From CAWJMF01 sp963843945 (lineage in GTDB: Bacteria > Vulcanimicrobiota > Vulcanimicrobiia > Vulcanimicrobiales > Vulcanimicrobiaceae): DNA of 64,000 nucleotides. The translations under genes were made by a program, and so were the position numbers. This document shows, one piece after another, positions 1 to 9,184 of the stretch. The stretch's first letter is position 1; each line of letters starts with the position of its first letter. The stretch covers positions 1,116,001 to 1,180,000 of the forward strand of contig CAWJMF010000002.1 of the NCBI GenBank assembly GCA_963843945.1, given 5' to 3'. The notes beneath the pieces are model-generated. The model worked only from the letters and a program-made list of their open reading frames with translations, searched no databases and was not told the DNA's origin.

Positions 1-255
1 AATCACCTGATCGACATCTACGGCCACTTCATCTACTACCCGGTGATCAGCGGTAACTACAATCCCGCCGGTGCACCGTCGCTCCAGCTCCAGTACATCT
101 ACTACACGTACCAGGGTGGTATCTCGATCTCGATTCCGAGCACGCCGATCTTCCTCGAAGGCGGCTACATCGGAGACCACGGCATTCCGAAGACGAACGC
201 TCCGGCGCCGACGACGGACCATGGTGTCTACGCGGGTCTCGGTATCCACTTCTAA
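1..255 (+). CDS. C-terminal end of a surface/outer-membrane-like protein (5' end outside window)
   Basis: The frame is open from base 1 to the stop at 253-255. The visible 84 residues are rich in Tyr, Gly and alternating hydrophobic residues, as in a beta-barrel, and end in AGLGIHF. The next gene (361-1656) ends in AGLGVHF after a similar glycine/tyrosine-rich strand pattern, so the two look like tandem paralogues. By analogy the missing N-terminus may carry a copper-amine-oxidase-N domain, but this cannot be seen. A strong terminator follows directly. Confidence 0.7.
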   Translation, partial: NHLIDIYGHFIYYPVISGNYNPAGAPSLQLQYIYYTYQGGISISIPSTPIFLEGGYIGDHGIPKTNAPAPTTDHGVYAGLGIHF

Positions 256-281
256 ATCCGGATGGTCCGGACGGAAACCAT

Positions 282-321
282 GGAGCCTCGCCGTTCTTCG
301 GAACGGCGGGGCTCTTCTCTT
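282..321 (+). terminator. Rho-independent terminator with TTCG tetraloop
   Basis: The arms at 284-296 and 301-313 pair over 13 bp with one G-T wobble around a TTCG loop, followed by a pyrimidine-rich, T-containing tail. It ends transcription of the partial gene 27 bases upstream. Confidence 0.85.
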
Positions 322-360
322 AGGTAGGCGAGCGCTCGAGCACCGTCGTACTCGGCCGGT

Positions 361-1656
361 ATGAAAGCGACTCGAATTCTCGCGCCGGCAGCGCTCGCGC
401 TGCTCGCGCTTCTCGCGGCGCCCGCGAGCCAGCGCCCGGCGCTGGCGCAGACGGGGGCCGGAGATTTCGGGTCGCCGCCCTCGGGCGAAGTGCCGATCCT
501 CTTCAACGACCGGCACGTCTACGCGACGCCCGACAAAGAGAAAAAGAGTCGCGTCCTCGCCGCGCTGGTCCGCGGCGGAACGATTCTCGTACCGCTGCGC
601 TCGATGTTCGAAGCGATGGGCGCGACCGTGAACTACTACGCCGCCACCAAAAGCGTCGAGGTCTCGAAGGTCGGCGCGGACGTGAAGCTCACGCTCGACA
701 AGCCCGAAGTTACGATCAACGGCGAGATCCGCCCGCTCGACGTGCCGCCGACGATGTACCAAGGTACGATCGTCGTGCCCGTGCGCGTCATCTCGGAAGG
801 CATGGGGGCGTACGTGCTATGGGTTCCGGAAAAACGGCTGGTCGTCGTGCGCTACATCGTCGCGCCGCCGGCACCCGCACCGGCAACGCCGCCCCCGACG
901 CCGCCTCCGACGCCGCTCGCCAGCGCTCCGCCACTGCCGCCGCCACCCTCGCTTCCGCCCGCCAAAGTCACGCCGTCTCCGTACGAGAAATTCATCGTCG
1001 GCGACTATCTCATCTCGCCGAAAGTCTATAACGAGTTCAGCCCGGGTAACACCGGCTCCGACGGCTATCGCGCCGCCGGCGCGCTCGAGTTTCCGTTCTT
1101 CGGTTTTCCGTGGGAAGTCGGCGCCGATTATCGCACGTACTCGTATCCGCATAACGCCGGCGCGCCCGGACCCTGTCCCGATTCGGGCAATCAGGGCTGC
1201 GTGAACGTCATCGGCGGTCAAGGGAAACAGACCTACGTGCCGGCGTTCAGCGCGCGCGAATCCAGTTTAGAGGGTCAGTTCGGCCTGAAGATCGCCGACC
1301 CGCGCATCTATCTCGACTTCGGTTACGAGCAACGCACGAATAACTACGGGTATCCCGCCGAATCCGGCATCGGTATCGGCCTCAACAAGTTACCCGACCT
1401 CGAACGGTCGCTCTCGTTCTACGGGAGCTTCTTCTACTATCCGTCGATCGCGGGCACGTTTCAAAACGGCACGGCCGCAGCCGATAAGCTCGAGTACAGC
1501 ACGATCAACTGGAGCGTCGGCGCCGCGCTTTCGTTCCCGAAATTCCCGGTGTATCTGGACTTCGGCTTCGCCGGCGAAAACGGCTCCGCCAAGAAGTCCG
1601 CGCCGGAAGGCTATTCGTACGGCAGTCCGTACGCCGGACTCGGAGTGCACTTCTAA
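361..1656 (+). CDS. Secreted protein with copper amine oxidase N-terminal-like domain and C-terminal barrel-like domain
   Basis: A Sec signal peptide covers about residues 1-30, with an Ala/Leu-rich core ending in LAQ. Residues about 44-165 match the copper-amine-oxidase-N fold, a stalk module of repeated beta-hairpins: they contain VPLRSMFEAMGA and VPVRVISEGMGA, the two characteristic VPxRxxxExxGA repeats. Residues 167-205 are a Pro-rich linker, and 208-431 is Tyr/Gly-rich with alternating hydrophobics ending in AGLGVHF, like the partial gene upstream. No oxidase catalytic domain is present. It is probably an exported cell-envelope protein; the ligand is unknown. Confidence 0.8.
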   Translation: MKATRILAPAALALLALLAAPASQRPALAQTGAGDFGSPPSGEVPILFNDRHVYATPDKEKKSRVLAALVRGGTILVPLRSMFEAMGATVNYYAATKSVEVSKVGADVKLTLDKPEVTINGEIRPLDVPPTMYQGTIVVPVRVISEGMGAYVLWVPEKRLVVVRYIVAPPAPAPATPPPTPPPTPLASAPPLPPPPSLPPAKVTPSPYEKFIVGDYLISPKVYNEFSPGNTGSDGYRAAGALEFPFFGFPWEVGADYRTYSYPHNAGAPGPCPDSGNQGCVNVIGGQGKQTYVPAFSARESSLEGQFGLKIADPRIYLDFGYEQRTNNYGYPAESGIGIGLNKLPDLERSLSFYGSFFYYPSIAGTFQNGTAAADKLEYSTINWSVGAALSFPKFPVYLDFGFAGENGSAKKSAPEGYSYGSPYAGLGVHF

Positions 1657-1688
1657 GCGACGCACTTCGGTCGACAGCATGCCTGTCG

Positions 1689-2852
1689 CTATGGACTCGG
1701 GTACGCTTGGGCCCTGAGGAGCGGTTGTAGGACGATTATTTGCAGCGGTTGACCCGTTCGATGGCCTAATGCCAGAATGCGCCCCCGGTTGTCGACGCTA
1801 AAAGCCGCGACGACATGCCAGCCCCGATCAGAGATGCAGTCGTCGAGAGTAGCAATTTTCGACGGTTGCTTCACGTTCGTCGCGAACGCTGAATCGCCGA
1901 CTCTTCCTACGACGGTTCCATCCGGGGAAATTGCGTAAGCGGTACCCATTTTTCGAGAAAGCACGATCGTCTTACCTCGACTCCAAACTACAGGCCTGCC
2001 TCGCATACCGAACAATACCTCGTCGTCGCCGACGCTCTCACCCTTCGCGTTCCTATCGTAGGCGACGCCAGGTCCGAGGCGCCGCACTTTTCCATTCACC
2101 CAGACGACCGCGTAGCTCTTCCGCGGCTGCTCGCAACTCGGACCGAATGGATTGAGACCAGCTTGAAAACCACTCACGACGCCGCCACGGATCGAGGTCG
2201 CGGTTCCTGCGCCCAAAACGGTGACGCGTCCGTTATCCACGACCTCGACCTGGTCGAGCATGTACAGCGGGTCGTTTAGATGTGCCAGATCAGGGCTGAA
2301 CTGTTGACCGTAGATGACGTTGAGCGCGGCGCTCGTCGAGGCATCCGCAGCGGCGATCTCTGTGTTGACTGACCAACCAAAGGTCGCCGGCGTTGCCGCA
2401 TTTCGCGGCGGCACCTGGGTCCAGGCGCCGCCACTCCAGCGAAAAACCGCGCTCTCTAGTCCGCTGTACGCTCCGGAAAAGTGTGAAACTACTGTCGCGA
2501 GCGGCGTTCCGTCGTCTGCTAAACGAACGGATCCGAAGAAGACGTCCTGGAATTTTGGCTTCCCGCTCTCCACCTGATACATGCGAAAGCTGTGAGCGAG
2601 CCGTTCGTCCGATGGCAGCGGGAGTCGCACACGCGAACCGTCCGGGCGCAGTAAGAGAATGCTTCGCGCCCCTGTTCCATAAACGGGATCCGTTGGAAAG
2701 ACAATCGCGACGTCCCCGTTTGCCGCCATCGCGACGATCTTTGGTTTGGACGTGCGCTCGACGCAATTCAACGTCTGTCGCTCGAGGTTGAGTGAGGCCG
2801 GAGCCACGCTAAGCGCTTGAACCGCATAGGTCATCGCCAACAGAACGATCAC
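1689..2852 (-). CDS. Hypothetical secreted beta-repeat protein
   Basis: 387 residues with a short hydrophobic N-terminus (MIVLLAMTYAVQALS) that may act as a signal peptide. The body contains beta-rich repeats with phrases such as AYAISPDGTVVGRV, resembling HAF/beta-propeller repeats but too weak to assign. It is convergent with the preceding surface-protein gene. Codon use is less GC-biased than in neighbours. No catalytic motif was recognised. Confidence 0.6.
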   Translation of the reverse strand: MIVLLAMTYAVQALSVAPASLNLERQTLNCVERTSKPKIVAMAANGDVAIVFPTDPVYGTGARSILLLRPDGSRVRLPLPSDERLAHSFRMYQVESGKPKFQDVFFGSVRLADDGTPLATVVSHFSGAYSGLESAVFRWSGGAWTQVPPRNAATPATFGWSVNTEIAAADASTSAALNVIYGQQFSPDLAHLNDPLYMLDQVEVVDNGRVTVLGAGTATSIRGGVVSGFQAGLNPFGPSCEQPRKSYAVVWVNGKVRRLGPGVAYDRNAKGESVGDDEVLFGMRGRPVVWSRGKTIVLSRKMGTAYAISPDGTVVGRVGDSAFATNVKQPSKIATLDDCISDRGWHVVAAFSVDNRGRILALGHRTGQPLQIIVLQPLLRAQAYPSP

Positions 2853-2874
2853 GGTTTATCGTGCGCCCAACTAG

Positions 2875-3303
2875 TCATTGCATGGTTTCTATTCGGCTCC
2901 TAGGGCAAGTTGGGATCGTTAAACTTGGCCTTTGGCTCAAGGGGAGACCAATGTAAGTTATCCCAAAACACGTAACACCGTTGAAGTGGCTGGTTTCCGT
3001 CGCGGTCTCGACGAGTTCAAGCATCCTTTGCAGTTGGAAGACGTGGTAAGTTGTGGCATACGCGTAAACAAGAATCGGTTTGCCGTACGGGTTTGTGCCC
3101 TCTCGGCAGGAGCTACTCGTAACCCGCGAGGCAACAGCAGTACAATAACCCTCGGAATCTGGCGAACATGCACTTGTCGGAGCAGCCGGCAACGGATACG
3201 TGAAGTTCTTAGCCGACCTTTGGGAATCAGTCGCAAATGGATTGAGAGTGATTCCTGCAGCTCCATACTGATCATTTAGGGCGCTAGAAGCGATTCCAGA
3301 AGG
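2875..3303 (-). pseudogene. Fragment of an unrecognised protein gene
   Basis: The minus-strand frame is open from 3303 to the stop at 2875 and reads as plausible protein, with Cys-containing stretches and a hydrophobic helix around LVYAYATTYHVFQLQ. There is no ATG or GTG near the 5' end, only an internal TTG at 3192, and a stop lies immediately upstream. This suggests a 5'-truncated remnant. Opposite-strand ORFs here (2932-3279) look like shadows. Confidence 0.3.
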
Positions 3304-3332
3304 TCAGAACGCCCTTTCGCTCCCCGAAAAGA

Positions 3333-3521
3333 TCAGTGCAACATGCGGGATGCGAGAAACGGCCAGAGTCGCTGGCCCGTAAACATTCCTATCAGTCCGA
3401 TTAGGCCGAGGAATGGCGGAGCCGGGGACGGCAATTTCATGAGGCTGAAAACGATGCCGATGGCCAGACCGGTGCCAAAGGCCAGGAACACCGCACTAGA
3501 CGAGACGGCTTGTGGACTCAT
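3333..3521 (-). CDS. XapX domain small membrane protein
   Basis: 62 residues with two hydrophobic segments separated by the motif MKLPSPAPP, the hallmark of the XapX (DUF1427) family, followed by FLGLIGLIGMFTGQRL. XapX proteins are small two-helix inner-membrane proteins of unknown role, first noted near xanthosine transport genes. Length is typical. The start is the ATG at 3521. It is divergent from the alcohol dehydrogenase gene. Confidence 0.75.
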   Translation of the reverse strand: MSPQAVSSSAVFLAFGTGLAIGIVFSLMKLPSPAPPFLGLIGLIGMFTGQRLWPFLASRMLH

Positions 3522-3641
3522 TGAGAAGTCTCTGGGAGGGGCTCCCTCGCCTCCTGCTGACGCCTCCGTTCGAACACCAAATGCGGCCCGTTCCTAATTG
3601 GACAAGCGCTGCTGACGCCTGACGAAGGGTAGTATCGATCG

Positions 3642-4823
3642 ATGCAAGCGGTCGTTCTCACCAAACCCCGCGAGATTCGCGTCGAAGAGATCGCGGAACC
3701 GGAGCTCTTGGCCCCGGCCGACGTCTTGCTCCGGTTGACGTCGACGGCGATTTGCGGGACCGATCTGCACATCTACGAAGGACGGCTCGGCGGCGGCGAG
3801 CGCATCGTCATCGGACACGAGCCGCTCGGCGTGGTCGAGCGCGTCGGGAGTGCCGTCGTCAACGTGCGCGCCGGCGACCGCGTGACCGTGCCGACGCATA
3901 TCTGCTGCGGATTTTGCGCCAACTGCGCGCACGGCTACTCGGCGCAGTGCCTCACGACAAATCCCGGCAAAGCGGGCGGCGCCTACGGCTATCCGGGCAT
4001 GGGCGGCTATACAGGCGCGCAAACGTCGCGCTTGCGCGTCCCGTTTGCCGATGCCAACTGTTTGCGTTTGCCGGGCGAACCGGGCGACGCCTGGGAACAC
4101 GATTTCGTCCTGCTGGCCGATGCACTGCCGACGGCCTTCCATGCAACGGAACTTGCGCGCGTGCGCGACGGCGATATCGTGGTGATCTACGGCGCCGGCG
4201 CGATCGGGCTGCTGACGATCGTGTGTGCGTTCATGCGCGGTGCAGCGCAAGTGTTCGTCGTCGACGCGATCCCGGAGCGGCTCGAGAAAGCCGGCGAGCT
4301 CGGTGCGCAGCCGATCGATATGCGCGACGGCCACGCCGTCGAACGGATCCTCGAGCAACTCGCCCGCGAGCGAAGCGGAATGGCCTGGCGGGGTGAGGAG
4401 GCGAACCTGGGTGCGACCGTGGGCATCGACGCGATCGGCTTTCAAGCGCGCGATCCACTCCAGTACGCCGTCGAAAAACCAACGACCGTGATCGACGATC
4501 TCTCGCGCCTCATGGCGCCGAAAGGGCGTCTGGGTATTATCGGCGTCTTTTTGGACAGCGATCCGCACGCGCCGGCCGAAACGGCCCGGCGCGGGGAGTA
4601 CGTCATCCCGTGGGGCGCGCTTTTCAAGAAGGGCGTCACGATCGGCATGGGCCGCGACGACGACAAGCGCTACAACGATCGCCTGCGCGACGCGATCGTG
4701 CGCGGTCGCATCAAGCCGAGTGCCATCGTCTCGCATCGCTTACCTCTGCGCGACGCCGCGGACGCCTTCACGAAGTTCGACGCGCGCAGCGACGGCTACA
4801 TCAAGGTCGTGCTCGAGCCCTAA
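3642..4823 (+). CDS. Zinc-dependent alcohol/formaldehyde dehydrogenase-like MDR protein
   Basis: 393-residue medium-chain dehydrogenase/reductase. Catalytic zinc ligands are Cys38 and His59-Glu60. The structural zinc site is Cys89, Cys92, Cys95 and Cys103. The Rossmann motif GAGAIG lies at 184-189. The long insert around residues 240-275 and the overall length resemble the glutathione-independent formaldehyde dehydrogenase branch. It probably oxidises an alcohol or aldehyde with NAD(P), but the substrate cannot be set from sequence. It stands alone, divergent from the XapX gene. Confidence 0.85.
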   Translation: MQAVVLTKPREIRVEEIAEPELLAPADVLLRLTSTAICGTDLHIYEGRLGGGERIVIGHEPLGVVERVGSAVVNVRAGDRVTVPTHICCGFCANCAHGYSAQCLTTNPGKAGGAYGYPGMGGYTGAQTSRLRVPFADANCLRLPGEPGDAWEHDFVLLADALPTAFHATELARVRDGDIVVIYGAGAIGLLTIVCAFMRGAAQVFVVDAIPERLEKAGELGAQPIDMRDGHAVERILEQLARERSGMAWRGEEANLGATVGIDAIGFQARDPLQYAVEKPTTVIDDLSRLMAPKGRLGIIGVFLDSDPHAPAETARRGEYVIPWGALFKKGVTIGMGRDDDKRYNDRLRDAIVRGRIKPSAIVSHRLPLRDAADAFTKFDARSDGYIKVVLEP

Positions 4824-4846
4824 CCCCCGGTTTCGACAGGCGGCCA

Positions 4847-4866
4847 AACTTGGAAAGCTCCAAGTT
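4847..4866 (+). terminator. Small perfect hairpin downstream of the dehydrogenase
   Basis: AACTTGGA and TCCAAGTT form an 8-bp perfect inverted repeat with an AAGC loop, 23 bases after the dehydrogenase stop. There is no T-run, so it could be a weak terminator or an operator for the next gene. Confidence 0.35.
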
Positions 4867-4895
4867 CCGCCAAGCCACTTCTCTTCAGACGCTGG

Positions 4896-4901
4896 TATAA
4901 T
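4896..4901 (+). promoter_or_regulatory. Possible -10 element (TATAAT) before the 4935 gene
   Basis: A consensus TATAAT lies 39 bases before the chosen start of the next gene. No good -35 hexamer stands at the right spacing, so the call rests on the -10 alone. Confidence 0.3.
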
Positions 4902-4934
4902 AGCGCTAGGACGCAGGCTCGCAAAGGCCGGTAC

Positions 4935-6410
4935 ATGCTCCTTTTTGCGGTGACGCTTCCCGCGATCGTCGCCACACCAGCTCCTTCACTAGACGGCCGC
5001 TCGATTTTTCTTCGGGCTCGCGCGGCCGTAGACGCCGCTCCTGTGCCACCTTACATTGTCTTTACGTTTCAAAACTACACGTCCGAGGCCAATCTCGGTG
5101 GGTTTCAACATAAGGACCGTCTGCGCGTAGCGGTGCGAACGTCGGACGGACACGCCTTCGTGCAAACGCTTCGCCTGTCGGAAGGTATGTTCGTCAATTC
5201 CGAGCCGGCCGTCGTGGGCGACAACGGGATCGCTCCCAACACGGGCTTCTACCGCCTCGGCGACTTCCCGGCGGCCGATTTCGGCATGCGCCGCAGCCAA
5301 ATGCGCCCCGGGGTCTTCGAATCGCAATCGGCGCCGGAGCCGACGCCCGCCCCCGACGCGCCGCGACTCCTCGCCACCGTGTCCGCGCAGTCCATCCCAT
5401 ATGACATCGAGCGCCTTGGAGATGACAAGATTGACGATCGGGCGATGTATCATCTGCGCCTGTCGCCTGTGCGCGACCCGAATCACAATATCTTGCGCGA
5501 ACTGTGGATCGATACGGATACATTCTTGCCGCGACGGTACCTTGTCGATCGGTACGTCGGGCATCCCATGGAATTTCACTATCGCGTGACTGTCGATGCG
5601 GCTCGTTTATCCCAATACTTATTGAACTACGGCGGCCACGGCCAACTTCAGAGCGGCAAGCGAGTCGCCGATGCAGAGTGGGAAATCTCGGATGTTTCGT
5701 TTCCTGCCGCGTTGCCCGACTGGATCTTCGACCCGGCAACGTTCAGGCTGCATCGCACGGACCCGTGGCCGGCCGCGTTGGCGACGCATCCGGTTTCCGT
5801 ACCGGTCTTGCAGCCCCTACCTGTGTTTCGCCACCTCGCTTTCGACTTCGAATCGGCGGCAGGTCATGCCGATGGCCTTTCAAGCCCAAATACCACGGGA
5901 AGAATTGTGGTCGACATTCTTAAGGCGACGGCCGACCACGGCCTCATCGTCGATGTGACTGAAAACTCCACAGCGACGTCGATCCCGACGATTCGAGTAG
6001 GCATCACGGCGGAGGGCACGCTGATCAGCGACGCGGCGGCCAGCCTGACGCGCGAGGAAGATACACTTTTGCATTTGCTCGGACGCGACGTCGTGGGGCC
6101 TGCAGCGCGTCAAGACGGCGACGCTTGGGATGTTACGGAAAACGGCGCCAACCCGAAGGTGAAAATCTCGTTCCGCGTTATCAGTGCGACCACGCCGGAC
6201 GGCGAGTTGCTGGACTTCACCGAACGCATCGAACCAGCCGGTCGCTCGCTCGAAGATCTTATCGTTGGAACGCTGACTTACGACTCGGCCAGATCCGTAC
6301 CCGTCAGAGCTTCCCTGCGCACGGAGAGCCATCGCAACACGGGCGACCTAGCCGAGACGAAAACCGCAACGTCATTCGCTTTAGTCGAAGACTCATTCGC
6401 ATCACATTGA
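4935..6410 (+). CDS. Hypothetical secreted protein
   Basis: 491 residues with a short signal-like N-terminus (MLLFAVTLPAIVATPAPS). The rest reads as two beta-rich halves, the first around residues 35-275 and the second around 290-485, with no recognised catalytic motif. The ATG at 4935 follows AAAGG at suitable spacing. Its job is unknown; it is probably a periplasmic or surface protein. Confidence 0.65.
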   Translation: MLLFAVTLPAIVATPAPSLDGRSIFLRARAAVDAAPVPPYIVFTFQNYTSEANLGGFQHKDRLRVAVRTSDGHAFVQTLRLSEGMFVNSEPAVVGDNGIAPNTGFYRLGDFPAADFGMRRSQMRPGVFESQSAPEPTPAPDAPRLLATVSAQSIPYDIERLGDDKIDDRAMYHLRLSPVRDPNHNILRELWIDTDTFLPRRYLVDRYVGHPMEFHYRVTVDAARLSQYLLNYGGHGQLQSGKRVADAEWEISDVSFPAALPDWIFDPATFRLHRTDPWPAALATHPVSVPVLQPLPVFRHLAFDFESAAGHADGLSSPNTTGRIVVDILKATADHGLIVDVTENSTATSIPTIRVGITAEGTLISDAAASLTREEDTLLHLLGRDVVGPAARQDGDAWDVTENGANPKVKISFRVISATTPDGELLDFTERIEPAGRSLEDLIVGTLTYDSARSVPVRASLRTESHRNTGDLAETKTATSFALVEDSFASH

Positions 6411-6555
6411 GGGCCCTGCTGGTTTGGCGATAGGACCAAGCGATAGATCGTCTGACCGCTGCCTCATCGCGCAAGGATATTATTTTCCAGCAGTCGAGAC
6501 AGATCTGAAGCCGGTTTGCCTTTCCTAGCCGGCGCGTTCCCTTGCGAGGAGCCGT

Positions 6556-8211
6556 ATGATCTTGTCTTCTGCAGTTTCAACGCGCGGTCGGGTCGCATTT
6601 GCGCTCGCCGCCGGAGCCTTTTCGTTTGCAACGCTGTCCGGTGGAACGGCAAGCGCGGCGGCGCTTTCCGGCCACAAGACGTCGCCGGCGAGCAGTCCGC
6701 TCGTTCACACGAAGAGCGGCCCGGTGAGCGGTGTCGTCTCCGGTAACGAGTTCGAATATTTGGGGATTCCCTACGCGGCGCCGCCGGTCGGCGCGCTGCG
6801 CTGGGAGCCGCCCGTCCCGGTGACGCCCTGGACCACGACGCTGGCCGCAACGCATTTCGGCCCGCACTGTCCGCAAGCACCGAGCCCCTTCGGTCAACCC
6901 TCGACGACCGAAGGTTGCCTCTTCCTGAACGTCTTTACGCCCGCGTCGCCCGCGTTCGGCGGCGCGCGCCGCCCCGTCATGGTCTGGATTCACGGTGGCG
7001 CGTTCGTCGTCGGCGAGAGCGACGACTACGATCCGACGAAGCTCATCGCGCGCGGCGTCGACGTCGTGACGCTCAACTATCGCCTCGGCGCGCTCGGCTT
7101 TCTCGCGCTGCCTTCGCTCGATTCCGAGGGGCATCTGTTCGCAAATTACGGACTGCTCGATCAGCAAGCGGCGCTGCAATGGGTGCACCAAAACATCGCG
7201 GCCTTCGGCGGCGACCCGAACCGCGTGACGATTTTCGGCGAATCGGCCGGCGGCGCCAGCGTGATGTCGCAACTCGCTTCACCGCTCTCCACGGGCACGT
7301 TCCAGCGCGCGATCATCGAAAGCGGCGCGTACGCAAACACGCCGACGCTCGGCGAGGCGGAGTCCGCCGGCGCAACCTACGCGACCGCCGAAGGTTGCGC
7401 GAGCTTGAGCGCCGGGTGCATGCGCGGGCTGTCGGTGACCGCGCTTTTGGCCGACGAGCCGACCGGCTACGTGCCGACCGTCGACGGCTCGATCTTACCG
7501 CTCAATCCGAAGGTCGCGATCGCGAGCGGCGCCTTCAACCGCGTTCCCGTGATCGACGGCTCCAACGCCGAGGAGTTCCGGCTCTTCACCGCGCTCGACT
7601 TCGATCTCGTCTCCGGCCCGATCACCCCCACGACCTATCCGTATGCCATCGCGGCGGAAGTCGGACCGGCCGCGGCTCCGTACGTTCTGGCGGAATATCC
7701 GCTGAGCGCCTATCCCAGTCCCGATCTCGCGAATTCGGCGGCGCTCACGGACGGAACGTTCTCGTGCAACGCGCTCTTCCTCGATCAGTCGCTGGCCCAC
7801 TTCGTGCCGACGTTCGCCTACGAGTTCTCGGACGTGAACGCCCCCGAACTGTTCCTCCCGCCGGTTTCGTTCCCGTACGAGGCCGCGCACGCAAGCGAAA
7901 TCCAGTACCTGTTCAACATCACCTCGGCGTTCCCGCAACCCCTCAGCAAGCAACAGATGCACCTGTCCGACTCGATGGTGAGCTACTGGACGACCTTCGC
8001 TGCGGTCGGAAACCCATTCATCGCTGACGGCACGCTGTGGTTCCCGTTCGTGCCCAAGTTCGGCAACATGGTCAATCTGAACACGCCACACGATTCAAAC
8101 TTCACGAGCTTCAATGCCGAGCACCAGTGCGCGTTCTGGAACGTGCTCCTGATGCCCCCGACACCGACGGTCAAGCAGGATCTGCTGCACCCGATGGTCC
8201 GCGCGCGCTAA
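6556..8211 (+). CDS. Secreted type-B carboxylesterase (alpha/beta hydrolase)
   Basis: 551 residues. A signal peptide covers about 1-35, ending near ASAAA. The fold signatures are HGG (146-148, oxyanion hole) and FGESAGGAS with nucleophile Ser230. The EGCLFLNVFTP segment (119-129) is the type-B family second signature. The downstream acid and histidine fit the EEF (around 335) and ASEIQYLF (around 440) regions, but I did not fix them. It hydrolyses carboxylic esters; the substrate is unknown. GAGGAG precedes the ATG, and a strong terminator follows. Confidence 0.88.
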   Translation: MILSSAVSTRGRVAFALAAGAFSFATLSGGTASAAALSGHKTSPASSPLVHTKSGPVSGVVSGNEFEYLGIPYAAPPVGALRWEPPVPVTPWTTTLAATHFGPHCPQAPSPFGQPSTTEGCLFLNVFTPASPAFGGARRPVMVWIHGGAFVVGESDDYDPTKLIARGVDVVTLNYRLGALGFLALPSLDSEGHLFANYGLLDQQAALQWVHQNIAAFGGDPNRVTIFGESAGGASVMSQLASPLSTGTFQRAIIESGAYANTPTLGEAESAGATYATAEGCASLSAGCMRGLSVTALLADEPTGYVPTVDGSILPLNPKVAIASGAFNRVPVIDGSNAEEFRLFTALDFDLVSGPITPTTYPYAIAAEVGPAAAPYVLAEYPLSAYPSPDLANSAALTDGTFSCNALFLDQSLAHFVPTFAYEFSDVNAPELFLPPVSFPYEAAHASEIQYLFNITSAFPQPLSKQQMHLSDSMVSYWTTFAAVGNPFIADGTLWFPFVPKFGNMVNLNTPHDSNFTSFNAEHQCAFWNVLLMPPTPTVKQDLLHPMVRAR

Positions 8212-8231
8212 CCTAGCCGGAAGGACCCGAA

Positions 8232-8265
8232 CGAGGCACGGCGGTTGCGCCGTGCCTCGCTTCGT
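8232..8265 (+). terminator. Strong Rho-independent terminator
   Basis: CGAGGCACGGCG (8232-8243) pairs perfectly with 8248-8259 around a GTTG loop, and is followed by CTTCGTTT. It lies 20 bases after the esterase stop. Confidence 0.85.
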
Positions 8266-8385
8266 TTCGATGACTTTAGGTAGCGGCGGCACGCTGCCCG
8301 GCGTAGGCGAACTTACCGCCGCGCACCGAAGAGTCTTGTACGCACGCTCGGTGCGCCGGCCTGACGGAGGTAGGATCTGACCCGT

Positions 8386-8985
8386 ATGTCCATCGACTGG
8401 AATATCGTGACGGCGGTGGGTACGTTTGGGCAATTCGTCGTCGTGCTCGTCGCGGCGTTCCTGGGGTTGCGTCAACTCAGGCACATGCGGCGGCAGAGCG
8501 AACTCGACGCCTCTTTGCCGCTTCTGGCATGGATCTGGAGCGCGGAGTATCAGCAGGCGTATCCACTCGTGCTCGAGGCCGCCGGCAGCGAAGACTCCGA
8601 GATCCGAGTCGCACTCGACCGGGGCGATATGGCCGATCCGCGCGCAGTCAAGGTCCTTAGCTTCGCCCAGTTTTTGAACCAGATCGGCCTTTTGATCTCG
8701 ACCGATCTGATCAAAGGTTCCACGATCATCCCGTACTACCGTGACGCGATCATCACGACGTGGAATTTGCTCATCCCATTCGTCGTTCGACGACGCGGAG
8801 AAGAACATGGCTCGTCCTTCTTCGCGCCGCTCGAAGCTCTCGTGTTACGGGCGAAGGCTCTTTCGCACGACGAACGTTTCCACGAAATGCGCCAGACGCT
8901 ACCTCCTTCGCTGCGCGCGGCCTTCGACCAGAGCCTAACGGTTACGCGACCGGCGAAGCCCAGCGCACCGGACACGCCCACCTAA
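8386..8985 (+). CDS. Small membrane-anchored hypothetical protein (DUF4760-like)
   Basis: 199 residues. One N-terminal transmembrane segment (about residues 9-28) is followed by a basic stretch (RHMRRQ) and a mostly helical cytoplasmic domain. The layout resembles DUF4760-type proteins, but the match is only general. The start is the ATG at 8386. It stands alone between two terminated units. Confidence 0.6.
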   Translation: MSIDWNIVTAVGTFGQFVVVLVAAFLGLRQLRHMRRQSELDASLPLLAWIWSAEYQQAYPLVLEAAGSEDSEIRVALDRGDMADPRAVKVLSFAQFLNQIGLLISTDLIKGSTIIPYYRDAIITTWNLLIPFVVRRRGEEHGSSFFAPLEALVLRAKALSHDERFHEMRQTLPPSLRAAFDQSLTVTRPAKPSAPDTPT

Positions 8986-9018
8986 CGAAAACGTTCGACA
9001 GCCAGATCGGGGGGCAAC

Positions 9019-9087
9019 ATGAAGTACCGGCGACTCGACGAGGAGAGCGGTCTCGCAGTCTATGCGGTAATCATGGACGGATCGTGA
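9019..9087 (+). pseudogene. Possible 5' remnant of a PPC/DUF296-like gene
   Basis: A G-rich ribosome-binding site precedes an ATG and 22 codons reading MKYRRLDEESGLAVYAVIMD before a stop. This recalls the N-terminus of PPC (DUF296) domain proteins. The rest of the gene is absent, so it is a relic if real. Confidence 0.25.
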
Positions 9088-9184
9088 CGGAAACTGCAAC
9101 GCACCTGCGCAAGCGCTCGGTCCCCGGAATGGCGCTGATCGATCTGAACGAGAGCTAAGACCCCAGCGCATCAAGGCTGCCGGC

